Assembly: GCA_910576335.1 (NCBI GenBank)
Contig: CAJTIU010000013.1
Span: forward strand, 1 to 64,000
Reading direction: 5' to 3'
Length of the DNA stretch: 64,000 nucleotides
DNA from: Lachnospiraceae bacterium
Lineage (GTDB): Bacteria > Bacillota > Clostridia > Lachnospirales > Lachnospiraceae
The notes beneath the pieces are model-generated. The model was not told where the DNA came from and made no database searches. It saw nothing but the letters and a program-made list of their open reading frames with translations. How positions within the stretch are numbered: the stretch's first letter is position 1; each line of letters begins with the position of its first letter. This document shows, piece after piece, positions 46,839 to 60,104 of the stretch. The translations under genes were made by a program, and so were the position numbers.

Positions 46839-46872
46839 GTGGAAAAGGGCATATGATGTTGGAGGGATGACA

Positions 46873-48576
46873 ATGAAGAAACCATTGCCAGTGGGTGTAG
46901 ATAACTTTGAGAAGATTGTAAAAGAGCATTATTACTATATAGATAAGACTATGCTTATCAAGGAACTATTGGATTTAAAAGGGGAGGTGAATCTGTTCAC
47001 CAGACCCAGGCGTTTTGGAAAAACACTGAATTTAAGCATGCTCCGATATTTTTTTGAGGATACAGGAGACAAAGTAAAAAATGAGCAGAATAAAGAGCTC
47101 TTCCGGGGGATGAAGATTACGGATGCCGGGGAAGAATATACAGGACAGATGGGAATGTACCCTGTGATAAATCTGACATTAAAATCAGCCAAACAGGAAG
47201 ATTTTGAAAATGCTTATTATACGATGCAGGTTGAAATAGCATCTGAGTTTGACAGACATAGAAGTGTGGTTGAAACAGGAAAGGACAAGCTTACTCAAAA
47301 AGAATATGAACAGTATATGCAAATTGCAGATGAAGAAGCAGATGAAAAGCAGGTCAGAGGTTCGTTAAAATTATTTAGCAAATGTATGTATAAAATTACA
47401 GGCAGGAATACCGTTATTCTAATTGATGAGTATGATGTGCCATTGGAGAATGCATATTTTCGGGGATTTTATGAAAAGATGGTAACTTTTGTCCGTTCAT
47501 TGTTTGAATCTGCGCTAAAAACAAATGATTATCTACAGTTCGCTGTTATTACGGGATGCTTAAGAATCTCTAAAGAAAGTATTTTTACCGGACTAAATCA
47601 TTTGAAGACTATATCCATACTTGACCAGCAATATAGTGAGCATTTTGGATTTACAGAATCAGAGGTGCTGCAAATGATGCAGTATTATGGCATTGAGAGT
47701 CGCTTTTCGACAATGAAAGAATGGTATAATGGCTATACATTTGGTGATACGGAAGTTTACAATCCGTGGAGTGTAATTAATTATATGAGTGATTTGAATG
47801 CTAAGCTGTCTGTATTTCCCCGCCCGTATTGGATCAATACCAGTTCCAATGACATAATAAAGGATTTGATTGCCAAAGCGGACAGAGAAACGAAAGGACA
47901 GATTGAAGCGCTTTTAGGAAGCGGGACTTTGGACATTCAGGTTCATGAAGAAGTTACTTATGGGGATATGTATAGTAAAGGGGAGAACTTGTGGAACTTC
48001 CTTTATTTTACGGGATATCTTACAAAAGAGAGCGAGTATTTTAAGGGTAAATATATATTTCTGAAGGTACGTATTCCTAATGTAGAAGTTATGACTATCT
48101 ATGAGAATACAATTATGAATTGGATGAAAGATATTATACAGAAAGAAGATTTTCATGATCTGTACCGGGCAATGGAAGACGGAAATGCAGAAAGGATGAC
48201 AGATATATTAAACGGACAGCTTATCCGTACCATCAGTTTCTATGACAGTGCGGAGAATTTTTACCATGGTTTCCTGACAGGAATATTAAGTCAGAGCGAG
48301 AATTATCTAGTGAAATCTAACCGTGAAACCGGAAATGGACGTTCTGACATTATGGTGAAAAGTCCTTCGTTGCGGGGCAGATCATTTATTCTGGAAGTCA
48401 AGGTATCGAATGGTATTGATGATTTGGAAAATGATGCTGAAAAAGCTCTGGGACAGATTTATGATAAAAAATATATGGAAGAACTGCGTACAGAAGGATA
48501 TAAGAAGATTGACTGCTATGGAATATCATTCTTTCGGAAGGATTGTGAAGTCCGGTCTGGGAAAGGACAAAAGTAA
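46873..48576 (+). CDS. AAA-ATPase-like / PD-(D/E)XK nuclease-fold protein (DUF1703 type), copy 3
   Basis: 567 residues, same domain order as copy 2: [80 protein letters not shown] 46873 is used for the same reasons as for copy 2 (GGAGGG spacing; the earlier ATG at 46837 overlaps the -10 box). From about codon 1-60 it differs from copy 2 at many silent sites, then is almost identical for about 300 bases, then diverges again, a mosaic typical of gene conversion. It is followed by a nucleotidyltransferase/HEPN pair. Confidence 0.9.
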   Translation: MKKPLPVGVDNFEKIVKEHYYYIDKTMLIKELLDLKGEVNLFTRPRRFGKTLNLSMLRYFFEDTGDKVKNEQNKELFRGMKITDAGEEYTGQMGMYPVINLTLKSAKQEDFENAYYTMQVEIASEFDRHRSVVETGKDKLTQKEYEQYMQIADEEADEKQVRGSLKLFSKCMYKITGRNTVILIDEYDVPLENAYFRGFYEKMVTFVRSLFESALKTNDYLQFAVITGCLRISKESIFTGLNHLKTISILDQQYSEHFGFTESEVLQMMQYYGIESRFSTMKEWYNGYTFGDTEVYNPWSVINYMSDLNAKLSVFPRPYWINTSSNDIIKDLIAKADRETKGQIEALLGSGTLDIQVHEEVTYGDMYSKGENLWNFLYFTGYLTKESEYFKGKYIFLKVRIPNVEVMTIYENTIMNWMKDIIQKEDFHDLYRAMEDGNAERMTDILNGQLIRTISFYDSAENFYHGFLTGILSQSENYLVKSNRETGNGRSDIMVKSPSLRGRSFILEVKVSNGIDDLENDAEKALGQIYDKKYMEELRTEGYKKIDCYGISFFRKDCEVRSGKGQK

Positions 48577-48622
48577 GATCAGAATTAGAAAAAATAGAAA
48601 GGTATGCGAAGGAGATGATTGC

Positions 48623-48958
48623 ATGACCGAAGAAAAGATTCGTACAGTAGTAGAATGTTTTGCAAAAGAGGCAAGAAAAATTTATGGTCCTAAATTGCAG
48701 GAAATTATTTTATACGGGTCATGTGTCCGTGGAGATTTTGAGGTGGACAGTGATATTGACGTGTTGGTATTGCTAAATGTGCCGTCTGAGGAAATCAGTA
48801 TGGAAAGAAAACGAATCCTGGATGTTACAGACAGGCTTGATCTGGCTTATGATGTTGTTTTGGCTCCGGTTTTTCAGAGCTTTCATCTATTTGAGAAATA
48901 CAGGGCCGTATCTGTGTTTTATCAGACGGTTCAGAAAGAAGGTGTGAAGATTGCCTGA
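48623..48958 (+). CDS. MNT-type nucleotidyltransferase (antitoxin-like)
   Basis: 111 residues. EIILYGSCVRGDFEVDSDID carries the minimal nucleotidyltransferase motif (GS followed by D-x-D). These small proteins pair with HEPN toxins; some AMPylate the toxin to silence it. A HEPN-like gene overlaps by 8 bases, as usual for the pair, but is truncated. GAAGGAG precedes ATG 48623. It may now be a left-over antitoxin. Confidence 0.88.
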   Translation: MTEEKIRTVVECFAKEARKIYGPKLQEIILYGSCVRGDFEVDSDIDVLVLLNVPSEEISMERKRILDVTDRLDLAYDVVLAPVFQSFHLFEKYRAVSVFYQTVQKEGVKIA

Positions 48959-49163
48959 ATTTGATGCGAGGCATAAAGATTATGCGAAATACAGGATAGA
49001 GAGGTCAAAAGAAGATTTAGAGGCGGCGCATTTGTTGTTTAATGCCGGAAATTATCGGATAGCGAATAATCGGGCATATTATTCAATCTTTCATGCAATG
49101 AGGGCTGTTTTGGTATTTGATGATTATGATTCCAGTAAACATAGCGGCATTATAGTGATTTAG
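48951..49163 (+). pseudogene. HEPN domain protein, truncated at the C terminus
   Basis: 70 residues from TTG 48951. DYAKYRIERSKEDLEAAHLL and NRAYYSIFHAMRAVL are the first two helices of a HEPN fold, then SKHSG leads to an early stop (GIIVI). Intact HEPN toxins are about twice as long and carry an R-x4-6-H RNase motif in the missing second half. The break occurs at GATTTAGGAACTGCAATAGC, which is the same sequence where the ATPase fragment at 46436 is cut, so both were truncated by the same kind of event. Confidence 0.8.
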
Positions 49164-49307
49164 GAACTGCAATAGCAGGGACGGAGGGATTGTGAGGTTC
49201 GCTTTGGGGAAGGACAGAAGTTAGATAAGGTTATGAAGCGGTGAAAAAAGGAATATGAAAATAAACCTCTGCATACATTGTAAAAACAATGAGTGCAGGG
49301 GTTATGT
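49161..49307 (+). repeat. Duplicated segment upstream of spoIIID (second copy)
   Basis: GAACTGCAATAGCAGGG through the spoIIID start is about 90% identical to 46435-46580. It includes a DUF1703 tail remnant (about 49189-49224). The region upstream of the intact spoIIID is therefore an ancient DUF1703 3' end. Confidence 0.8.
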
Positions 49308-49589
49308 ATGAAAGATTATATTGAGGAAAGGGCAGTAGAGATCGCATATTATATTATTGAAAATAAGGCAACAGTGAGACAGACGGCGAAGGCATTTGGA
49401 GTTAGCAAGAGTACGATACATAAAGATGTAACCGAACGTCTCCTGCAGGTCAACCCATCCTTAGCCGCGGAGGCGCGGAAGATACTGGATGTCAATAAGT
49501 CCGAACGGCATATACGCGGTGGACTTGCTACCAGGGAAAAATATCGTAACAGTTCAGACAGGTCTGTGCATATACTGCACAGACCGTAA
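49308..49589 (+). CDS. spoIIID: Sporulation transcriptional regulator SpoIIID
   Basis: 93 residues. MKDYIEERAVEIAYYIIENK and ATVRQTAKAFGVSKSTIHKD (helix-turn-helix) followed by VTERLLQVNPSLAAEARKIL match SpoIIID over the full length of the family. It is a mother-cell regulator during spore formation acting with sigma-E and before sigma-K. The codons for the last nine residues form a perfect inverted repeat (49561-49585). A pseudogene copy lies at 46581. It marks the organism as a spore former. Confidence 0.95.
   Translation: MKDYIEERAVEIAYYIIENKATVRQTAKAFGVSKSTIHKDVTERLLQVNPSLAAEARKILDVNKSERHIRGGLATREKYRNSSDRSVHILHRP
49561..49585. terminator. Inverted repeat at the end of spoIIID
   Basis: GGTCTGTGCA and TGCACAGACC form a perfect 10-bp stem with TATAC loop, inside the last codons of spoIIID. 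There is no T-run, so terminator function is uncertain. Confidence 0.45.
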
Positions 49590-49697
49590 AAGAGTGATTC
49601 AGGAGTGCAAGTAAGGGACTTACGCTATATATAAAAAGAGATTGTAACAGCAAGGGAGACCGGGCTGCTATAAAACATAAAAACACGGAGGAAGAAC

Positions 49698-50288
49698 ATG
49701 AATACAAAATTTACACACGAAACAGCACTGACACTTTTGCAGAAGTACAACAAGGAACCCTTCCATATTGTGCACGGGCTTACCGTAGAGGGATGCATGC
49801 GCTGGTTTGCAGAGGAACTGGGTTATGGAGAGGACAAAGATTTCTGGAGCATCTGTGGCCTTTTGCATGACATCGACTTTGAACTCTACCCGGAAGAACA
49901 CTGCCAGAAGGCAGAGGGAATGTTAAAGGAGGCCGGTGCGGAACCGGAGGTAATCCACGCAGTTTTAAGTCATGGATATGGTATCTGCAGCCAGGTAGAG
50001 CCTAAGCATGAGATGGAAAAGGTTCTTTTTGCCTGTGACGAGCTTACGGGACTGATCGGGGCGGCGGCAAAGATGCGCCCATCGAAGAGCGTTATGGATA
50101 TGGAAGTGAAAAGCCTGAAGAAGAAATTTAAAGATAAGCGTTTTGCTGCCGGATGTTCAAGAGAGATTATCAGCGAAGGCGCAGAGAAGCTGGGATGGAC
50201 ATTAGAGGAACTTATGGAGAAGACAATTCTTGCTATGCGTTCCTGTGAAGAGTCAGTAAATACAGAAATGAAAACGCAGATCCAATAG
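49698..50288 (+). CDS. HD domain protein
   Basis: 196 residues. FHIVHGLTVEGCMRWFAEEL and LLHDIDFELYPEEHCQKAEG contain the metal-binding H...HD, and AVLSHGYGICSQ plus FACDELTGLIGAAAKMRPSK complete the HD phosphohydrolase set (H, HD, D). Members hydrolyse nucleotides or related phosphates. The specific substrate is not evident. AGGAAGAAC-type ribosome binding site (CGGAGGAAGAAC). It is a single gene with its own terminator at 50337. Confidence 0.85.
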   Translation: MNTKFTHETALTLLQKYNKEPFHIVHGLTVEGCMRWFAEELGYGEDKDFWSICGLLHDIDFELYPEEHCQKAEGMLKEAGAEPEVIHAVLSHGYGICSQVEPKHEMEKVLFACDELTGLIGAAAKMRPSKSVMDMEVKSLKKKFKDKRFAAGCSREIISEGAEKLGWTLEELMEKTILAMRSCEESVNTEMKTQIQ

Positions 50289-50336
50289 CTGAATACCTAT
50301 ACAGGGGTGTTATAGCAAATCTATTTATAAGAAAGA

Positions 50337-50366
50337 GTAGTGCGAGTTAACGTACTACTTTTTTTA
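50337..50366 (+). terminator. Rho-independent terminator of the HD gene
   Basis: GTAGTGCG pairs with CGTACTAC around AGTTAA and is followed by eight T. Confidence 0.85.
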
Positions 50367-50430
50367 TTGGAAACTGTCCTCCCTATATCAATGGATATAA
50401 AAAAGTCTATTTTAAAGATAAATAAAAATG

Positions 50431-50444
50431 TTTTACCAGTAAAA
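50431..50444. promoter_or_regulatory. Candidate LacI-type operator, distal copy
   Basis: TTTTACCAGTAAAA. The reverse complement of TTTAACTGGTAAAT, found at the promoter 150 bases downstream, is almost the same. Two spaced copies would suit a LacI-family repressor. Confidence 0.4.
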
Positions 50445-50573
50445 AATATGAATTTTATCAAAAGAAAGACTTATAAAAATAAAAAAATGTACATTGATAT
50501 TGTGAAATATACATAAAAAATAGATGTAAAAAATATGGAAAACGTAAAAATATTCTTTTTTAATAATTTAATA

Positions 50574-50602
50574 TTGACTTTTTAACTGGTAAATAATAGA
50601 AT
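50574..50602 (+). promoter_or_regulatory. Promoter of the second sugar operon with overlapping operator-like motif
   Basis: TTGACT (50574-50579) and TAGAAT (50597-50602) with a 17-base spacer. The spacer contains TTTAACTGGTAAATA, a near palindrome like the distal motif, so repressor binding would block the promoter. Confidence 0.75.
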
Positions 50603-50634
50603 GAATTTATCAAGTAAAATAGGAGGATATAATT

Positions 50635-51867
50635 ATGAAGAAAAAGTTAGCGACAATGTTGATTCTGGCGCTTACAGGGACAATGGTTCTTGGTGCATGC
50701 GGCTCAAAGGAGGATGACGGCAAGACAAGCGACGGAAAGGTAAAGGTTCGTTTTGCTTCATGGGATGAGGCGGAGGACGTTGATGCACAGCAGGCCACAG
50801 TTGACAAGTTTAATGCAGAGCATGATGACATTGAGGTAACCTTAGAAGCTTACGGCGGTGAGTTCGATACAAAGATCAGCGCCGGAATGGGATCGAATGA
50901 TATGCCTGATGTTATGTACATGTGGAACTACCCGGCATATGCCCAGGGCCTGGAGCCGCTTGATTCCTACATAGAGAAAGAAGGAGAGGATTACAAGAAG
51001 AACTTCTATGATACTCTTTGGAACTATAATTCCTATGACGGAAGCACATACGGAATTCCGATTGGATTTACAACTCATGCTTTATTTTATAACAAAGACA
51101 TTTTTAAAGAAGCAGGAGTTGGAGAGCCTACAAACGACTGGACATGGGATGATGTCAAAGCGGCAGCTAAGACCATTACGGAAAAATGTGATGGTAAGAA
51201 GGGCTTTTCCTTCCAGATGAAGCCCGACCCGTATGACTATGAGATGTATTTGTGGAGCAATGGAACAGCTTATGTGAATGATGCCGGTGAACTGGAAGGC
51301 AATTTAAATTCCGATAAGGCAAAAGAAGTATTTAAGATGTTCCAGGAAATGGAAAAGGATGAATATGCAGTTGCAACAGAGAAGAGCGGTACAGATGAGT
51401 TCCGTTCAGGAAATACAGCAATGTATGTATATGGCTCCTGGTCCATCAATACGCTTAAGGAAGACGGGGTAAATTTTGGAGTTGTTAATATTCCGTCCTT
51501 TGGCACACAGCCATCTGTCAGCATCTTAAGTTCATCAGGAATCTCCATGTCAAAAGACAGCAAGAACAAAGAGGCGGCATGGGAATTCATTAAATTCTGG
51601 ACAAGCGAGGAGATGAACAAGGAAAGAATCGGTATGGAGCTTCCGGTACTGTACTCAGTTGTTGAGTCAGAGGGCATCATGGATCAGCCGGAATATGCAC
51701 CATTCTATACTATGCTTGAACAGAGCTCTGACTATACGCCGGCAAGCTTTATCTACGAGAGCTGGTCAGAACTGTCCGAGAGCCTCTCCCTTTCCTTTGA
51801 GAGAGTATTTAACCCGAGTGCAATGGAGGATCCGGCAGAAGTATTAGACGAGGCAGTACAGCAGTAA
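50635..51867 (+). CDS. Sugar ABC transporter substrate-binding lipoprotein (MalE-like)
   Basis: 410 residues. A lipoprotein signal peptide ends in VLGAC (Cys22). The mature part shows VRFASWDEAEDVDAQQATVD, GIPIGFTTHALFYNKDIFKE, and SGISMSKDSKNKEAAWEFIK, typical family 1 solute-binding protein. It binds an oligosaccharide. It is first in the operon with its own promoter, two permeases and, after a repeat array, beta-galactosidase and GH65 genes, so a galactose- or glucose-containing sugar is plausible. Confidence 0.93.
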   Translation: MKKKLATMLILALTGTMVLGACGSKEDDGKTSDGKVKVRFASWDEAEDVDAQQATVDKFNAEHDDIEVTLEAYGGEFDTKISAGMGSNDMPDVMYMWNYPAYAQGLEPLDSYIEKEGEDYKKNFYDTLWNYNSYDGSTYGIPIGFTTHALFYNKDIFKEAGVGEPTNDWTWDDVKAAAKTITEKCDGKKGFSFQMKPDPYDYEMYLWSNGTAYVNDAGELEGNLNSDKAKEVFKMFQEMEKDEYAVATEKSGTDEFRSGNTAMYVYGSWSINTLKEDGVNFGVVNIPSFGTQPSVSILSSSGISMSKDSKNKEAAWEFIKFWTSEEMNKERIGMELPVLYSVVESEGIMDQPEYAPFYTMLEQSSDYTPASFIYESWSELSESLSLSFERVFNPSAMEDPAEVLDEAVQQ

Positions 51868-51896
51868 GGAACACCCCCTTTAAGGAGGATCAGGGA

Positions 51897-52822
51897 ATGA
51901 AGCAGAAAAAAGTGCTTAAGAGAGCAACGCCATATCTCTTTATTTTACCGTGGATTATCGGCTTTCTCGTATTTACAATTGGTCCGTTGATATTTTCACT
52001 CGTAATGAGCTTCTTCAACTGGCCGCTGGCAGCAGACCCGGAATTTGTAGGGTTTGGCAATTATATGGAAATGTTTACCAGTGACAAACAGTTTTTTAAG
52101 TCACTGACTATCAGTTTGAAATATGCGGCGATCTTCGTGCCGCTCAACATGATCATTGCGTTGTTTCTCGCAATGCTGATTACACAGCCGGTGAGGGGCG
52201 TAAAGGTATTCAGGACAATTTTCTACATTCCGACCGTTATCTCTGGAGTAGCAGTATCCATTCTGTGGGGATGGATACTGAACGGAGACTACGGAGTGCT
52301 GAATTACCTTCTTTCCTTAATCGGAATCAAGGGTCCGAAGTGGCTGGTTGACCCGGCGTGGGCGATTCTGGCGGTTATTATAGCCAGCGCATTCGGAGTT
52401 GGAAGTATGATGCTGATCTTCTATACAGATATTAAGAATATTCCGATTGATGTGTATGAGGCGGCATCCATTGACGGCGCAAATCCGGCAAGGCAGTTCT
52501 TCAGCATTACACTGCCGATCATCACACCGACCATTTTATTTAACCTGATCACATCTATTATCAGTTCCTTCCAACAGGTAACACTGGTAATGCTTCTGAC
52601 AGGCGGCGGTCCGCTGAAATCGACATACTTCTACGGACTTTATACATACAATAATGCATTCAAGCATCACAAGCTTGGATATGCCAGTGCCAATGCATGG
52701 GTTATGTTTGTAATTATCCTGTGTCTGACCGCACTTGTATTCAAGTCATCCTCCGCATGGGTATTCTATGAGACAGAGGCCGGCGGAGCACAGAAAAAGG
52801 TGAAAAAGGGAGGTAAGCGGTA

Positions 52823-52823
<1 letters not shown>
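51897..52823 (+). CDS. Sugar ABC transporter permease (MalF type)
   Basis: 308 residues, six membrane segments. FTIGPLIFSLVMSFFNWPLA near the start and the EAA loop YEAASIDGANPARQFFSITL are diagnostic. AAGGAGG precedes the start. It forms the channel with the next protein; the ATPase is not encoded here. Confidence 0.93.
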
Positions 52824-56894
<4,071 letters not shown>

Positions 56895-56916
56895 GGGAGA
56901 GGAGAAAGTAAGGCAT

Positions 56917-59241
56917 ATGAAGCATCAATTTTCAAAGGAAATCCAACAGAATTTAAGCAGTAATGAATGGCTGATTATACAGGAAGAGTACAGACCGGAG
57001 GAAAACTTAAAATATGAGAGCCTTTTTTGTCTGACCAACGGCTACCTGGGAACAAGAGGAAGCCACGAAGAGGGCACGGCAAGGAGTATTCCGTGTACAT
57101 ACATAAATGGTGTTTTTGATAAGTCAGAGACATTTATGAGGGAACTGGCTAATATGCCTAACTGGCTGACACTCCGCTTTTATGTGGAAAAGGAGCTGAT
57201 CGGGATAGAAAACTGTGAGGTTCTGTCCTTTGTGCGCGCGCTTGACCTTCGGCGCGCGCAGCTGGTGAAAAGTATCTGTCTGCGTGACCGTAAGGGGCGC
57301 GTAACCCAGATTGAAGGAATACGTTTTATAAGCCGGAAGCATGTGCACCGCATGGCAGTGAAGCTGTACATAACCCCATTAAATTATAGCGGGATCATTG
57401 AGGTGGAAAATATCATAGATGGTACAGTCATTAATTTTTGTGACGCGCCTCGGTTCAAAGTAAAGCATACCAGGCTGACGGCAAATGAACCTCTTTTAGA
57501 GAGGGGCGCTTATCTTGAGGTGGCCACAAGAGATGATCATCTGCATGTGGGATGCGGAGCCTGCCTGCAGGCAGTGCGGGATGGAAAGGATGTGATTCAC
57601 ACAAGCGTGTTCCACGATTTTGGGGAACAGGCAGTAGAGTTCCATGATTTTGATGTGCATGAGGGGGAGACAACAGAGGTTACGAAATATGCCGTCATCT
57701 ATACGGAACGTGAGGAGGAAAAAACCGCCATCAAAGAAGCTGTCCAGAACGAAATGAAGGAGTTTCTGAAAGCTGGATTCGGGACAGAGCTTGAAGAGCA
57801 TGGACAGGTATATGAAAAGCTCTGGAGAGAGGCCGACATTCAGATTGAAGGGGATGCTGAGCTGAACCGGGCGGTCCGCTTTAACATTTTCCATCTGATG
57901 AGCACTGCCAGTGAATTTGACTCCCATGTCAATATCGGAGCCAAACTTCTTCATGGAGAAGAATATGGAGGGCATGCCTTCTGGGACACAGAGCTTTTTA
58001 TGCTTCCGTTTTTTGCCTATATCTTTCCGGAAAAGGCGCGGAACCTGGAGAGCTACCGGTATCACCTTCTGAATGCTGCCAGGGAAAATGCCGCAAAAAA
58101 CAATTACCGCGGCGCCCAGTATCCGTGGGAGTCCGCAGATGACGGGACAGAGCAGTGCCCGGACTGGACCATTGAACCGGACGGCACATGCTACCGGTGC
58201 TATGTGGCTGTGTATGAGCATCATGTAACAGCGGCTGTTGCATTTGGCATAGCAAATTATGTGAGAATTACAGAGGATACAGAGTTCCTTCTGAACATGG
58301 GTGCAGAGATCCTTATGGAAACAGCCAGGTTCTGGATGAGCCGCTGCGAGTATGTAGAGGAAAAGGACCGTTATGAGATCCGTCAGGTAACTGGCCCGGA
58401 CGAATGGCATGAACCGGTGGACAACAATGTCTATACGAATTATCTGGCCAGATGGAACCTGCGCTATGTCATCTCGCTTGCTGCAATGATGAAAAGGGAG
58501 CATGAAGAAGCCTACAGGCATCTGTCAGAAAAAATCAGCCTCACAGAAGAGGAGATTGATACATGGGAACAGGTACAGAAAAAGATCTACCTGCCGGGAA
58601 AAGAAGGAACAAAGCTTTTGGAACAGTTTGAAGGTTACTTTGACCTGAAGGAGGTTCTGATCGAAGAATATGATGAAAACGACTGGCCCATACGGCCCGG
58701 AATTTTAAAAACAACAAAGACATCCGAGACACAGATTATTAAGCAGGCAGATGTAGTGATGCTCCTTCATCTTCTCGGGGAGGAGTTCGACGAGGAGACT
58801 ACGAGGCAGAATTACAGCTATTATGAGAAACGCACCATGCACGGTTCATCCTTAAGTCCAAGCATCTACGCCATCATGGGGCTTAAGGTGGGCGACACCT
58901 CTAAGGCATATCGTTATTTAAGAAGAGCAGCCTTCCTGGATCTGGTTGATCTGCAGGGGAATACAAGAGAGGGAATCCATGCAGCCAATGCAGGGGGAGT
59001 ATGGCAGACAGTGATATTCGGATTTGCAGGACTGCGGACAGACCATGACGGAACTCTTCATATTAATCCGGCTCTCCCTGGGGAATGGAAGAGGCTCTCC
59101 TTCAGAATACACTGTCCGAAGAGCTGGCTTGAAGTAGAAATCAACGATGCACAGCAGGTAAGTGTGACGGTACTGGAAGGTGAAGACACAGATATCTTTG
59201 TAAGGGAAGAACGTATAACAGCCCGGAGGAAGAAGTCATGA
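56917..59241 (+). CDS. GH65 family glycoside phosphorylase
   Basis: 774 residues, the family's usual size. N-terminal beta-sandwich (ESLFCLTNGYLGTRGSHEEG), helical linker, catalytic (alpha/alpha)6 barrel with FWDTELFMLPFF, YPWESADDGTEQCP and GPDEWHEPVDNNVYTNYLAR (general acid Glu496), and a C-terminal barrel end. These enzymes cleave alpha-linked glucosyl disaccharides (maltose, trehalose, kojibiose, nigerose) with phosphate to give beta-glucose 1-phosphate. Linkage specificity cannot be read here. The downstream beta-phosphoglucomutase gene fits this product. AGAGGAGAAAG precedes the start. Confidence 0.94.
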   Translation: MKHQFSKEIQQNLSSNEWLIIQEEYRPEENLKYESLFCLTNGYLGTRGSHEEGTARSIPCTYINGVFDKSETFMRELANMPNWLTLRFYVEKELIGIENCEVLSFVRALDLRRAQLVKSICLRDRKGRVTQIEGIRFISRKHVHRMAVKLYITPLNYSGIIEVENIIDGTVINFCDAPRFKVKHTRLTANEPLLERGAYLEVATRDDHLHVGCGACLQAVRDGKDVIHTSVFHDFGEQAVEFHDFDVHEGETTEVTKYAVIYTEREEEKTAIKEAVQNEMKEFLKAGFGTELEEHGQVYEKLWREADIQIEGDAELNRAVRFNIFHLMSTASEFDSHVNIGAKLLHGEEYGGHAFWDTELFMLPFFAYIFPEKARNLESYRYHLLNAARENAAKNNYRGAQYPWESADDGTEQCPDWTIEPDGTCYRCYVAVYEHHVTAAVAFGIANYVRITEDTEFLLNMGAEILMETARFWMSRCEYVEEKDRYEIRQVTGPDEWHEPVDNNVYTNYLARWNLRYVISLAAMMKREHEEAYRHLSEKISLTEEEIDTWEQVQKKIYLPGKEGTKLLEQFEGYFDLKEVLIEEYDENDWPIRPGILKTTKTSETQIIKQADVVMLLHLLGEEFDEETTRQNYSYYEKRTMHGSSLSPSIYAIMGLKVGDTSKAYRYLRRAAFLDLVDLQGNTREGIHAANAGGVWQTVIFGFAGLRTDHDGTLHINPALPGEWKRLSFRIHCPKSWLEVEINDAQQVSVTVLEGEDTDIFVREERITARRKKS

Positions 59242-60098
59242 GGAAGTATCTTGCAATTGCGGGTCTTATTGCGGTGACAGTCATCTGGGGCGGCGGTTTT
59301 GTGGCGAGTGATATGGCATTAGAGAGCCTGCGCCCCTTTCAGATTATGACCATCCGGTTTCTGCTTGCGTCCTTTCTCATGGGCACTGCAAGTATCCGTA
59401 AGCTAAAAGGCATGAAATCAGGGGAAATCCGGGCGGGCATACTGATGGGTGCTGCGCTTTTTATGGGTTTTGCATTCCAGATTGTCGGGCTCCAGTATAC
59501 AACGCCGTCAAAAAATGCATTTCTGACTGCCTTAAATGTAGTGATGGTTCCCTTTATTGCCTTTGTAATCTTAAAGAAAAAGGTGGGAGCCAGAAGCATT
59601 GCAGGGGCAGTGATGGCCATTGTGGGAGTGGGGCTTTTGTCTTTAGAGAAAAACCTTACTCTTGGAATTGGGGACGCCCTGACGCTGGTGTGCGCTGCAG
59701 GATTTGCATTTCAGATCTTTTTTACAAGTGAATTTGTAAAAAAGTACCGGGCAGTGGCGCTTAATTTTGTGCAGATGCTGACAGCAGTTCTTTTGTCTTT
59801 TGTGAGTCTGTTTTTGTTTCAGGAGACAGAGTTTCATGTGACAGCAAAGGGGTGGCTTAGTGTCCTGTACCTGGGTGTCATTAGTACCGCACTGTGTTAT
59901 CTTCTGCAGACGGCAAGCCAGAAATATGTAGACGAAACAAAGGCAGCGATCATTCTGTCTATGGAGTCAGTATTTGGGACTCTGTTTTCCATACTGATAC
60001 TTCACGAACAGGTGACTCTGCGGATGGTATGTGGGTGTGTGATCATACTGGTAGCAGTGATTGTGTCAAATCTGGCAGACACACATATAGAGGAGTAA
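59238..60098 (+). CDS. EamA-family (DMT superfamily) transporter
   Basis: 286 residues, ten membrane segments in two EamA repeats: VTVIWGGGFVASDMALESLR, LQYTTPSKNAFLTALNVVMV, then LGVISTALCYLLQTASQKYV and LHEQVTLRMVCGCVIILVAV. The ATG overlaps the GH65 stop (ATGA). Substrate unknown; family members export or import metabolites such as amino acids or sugars. Its place between GH65 and phosphoglucomutase genes suggests a link to sugar metabolism, but that is not certain. Confidence 0.9.
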   Translation: MRKYLAIAGLIAVTVIWGGGFVASDMALESLRPFQIMTIRFLLASFLMGTASIRKLKGMKSGEIRAGILMGAALFMGFAFQIVGLQYTTPSKNAFLTALNVVMVPFIAFVILKKKVGARSIAGAVMAIVGVGLLSLEKNLTLGIGDALTLVCAAGFAFQIFFTSEFVKKYRAVALNFVQMLTAVLLSFVSLFLFQETEFHVTAKGWLSVLYLGVISTALCYLLQTASQKYVDETKAAIILSMESVFGTLFSILILHEQVTLRMVCGCVIILVAVIVSNLADTHIEE

Positions 60099-60104
60099 TA
60101 GACG

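Larger units (their letters stand above)
46437..46872. other. Decayed duplicated segment between two DUF1703-type genes
   Basis: Contains a DUF1703 tail remnant (about 46462-46498, frame DCEVRFG), the spoIIID pseudogene and the leader plus promoter of copy 3. The 46434-46700 part is about 90% identical to 49161-49435. Confidence 0.75.
50289..50634. other. AT-rich regulatory region of the sugar operon
   Basis: 346 bases, very AT-rich, with a terminator (50337-50366), two similar candidate operator motifs (50431-50444 and 50581-50594) and a promoter (50574-50602). No gene is seen. Confidence 0.65.

Noticed and set aside
57496-58521. 341-codon minus-strand frame opposite the GH65 gene
   Set aside because: Shadow of the GH65 reading frame, with no start signal or domain.
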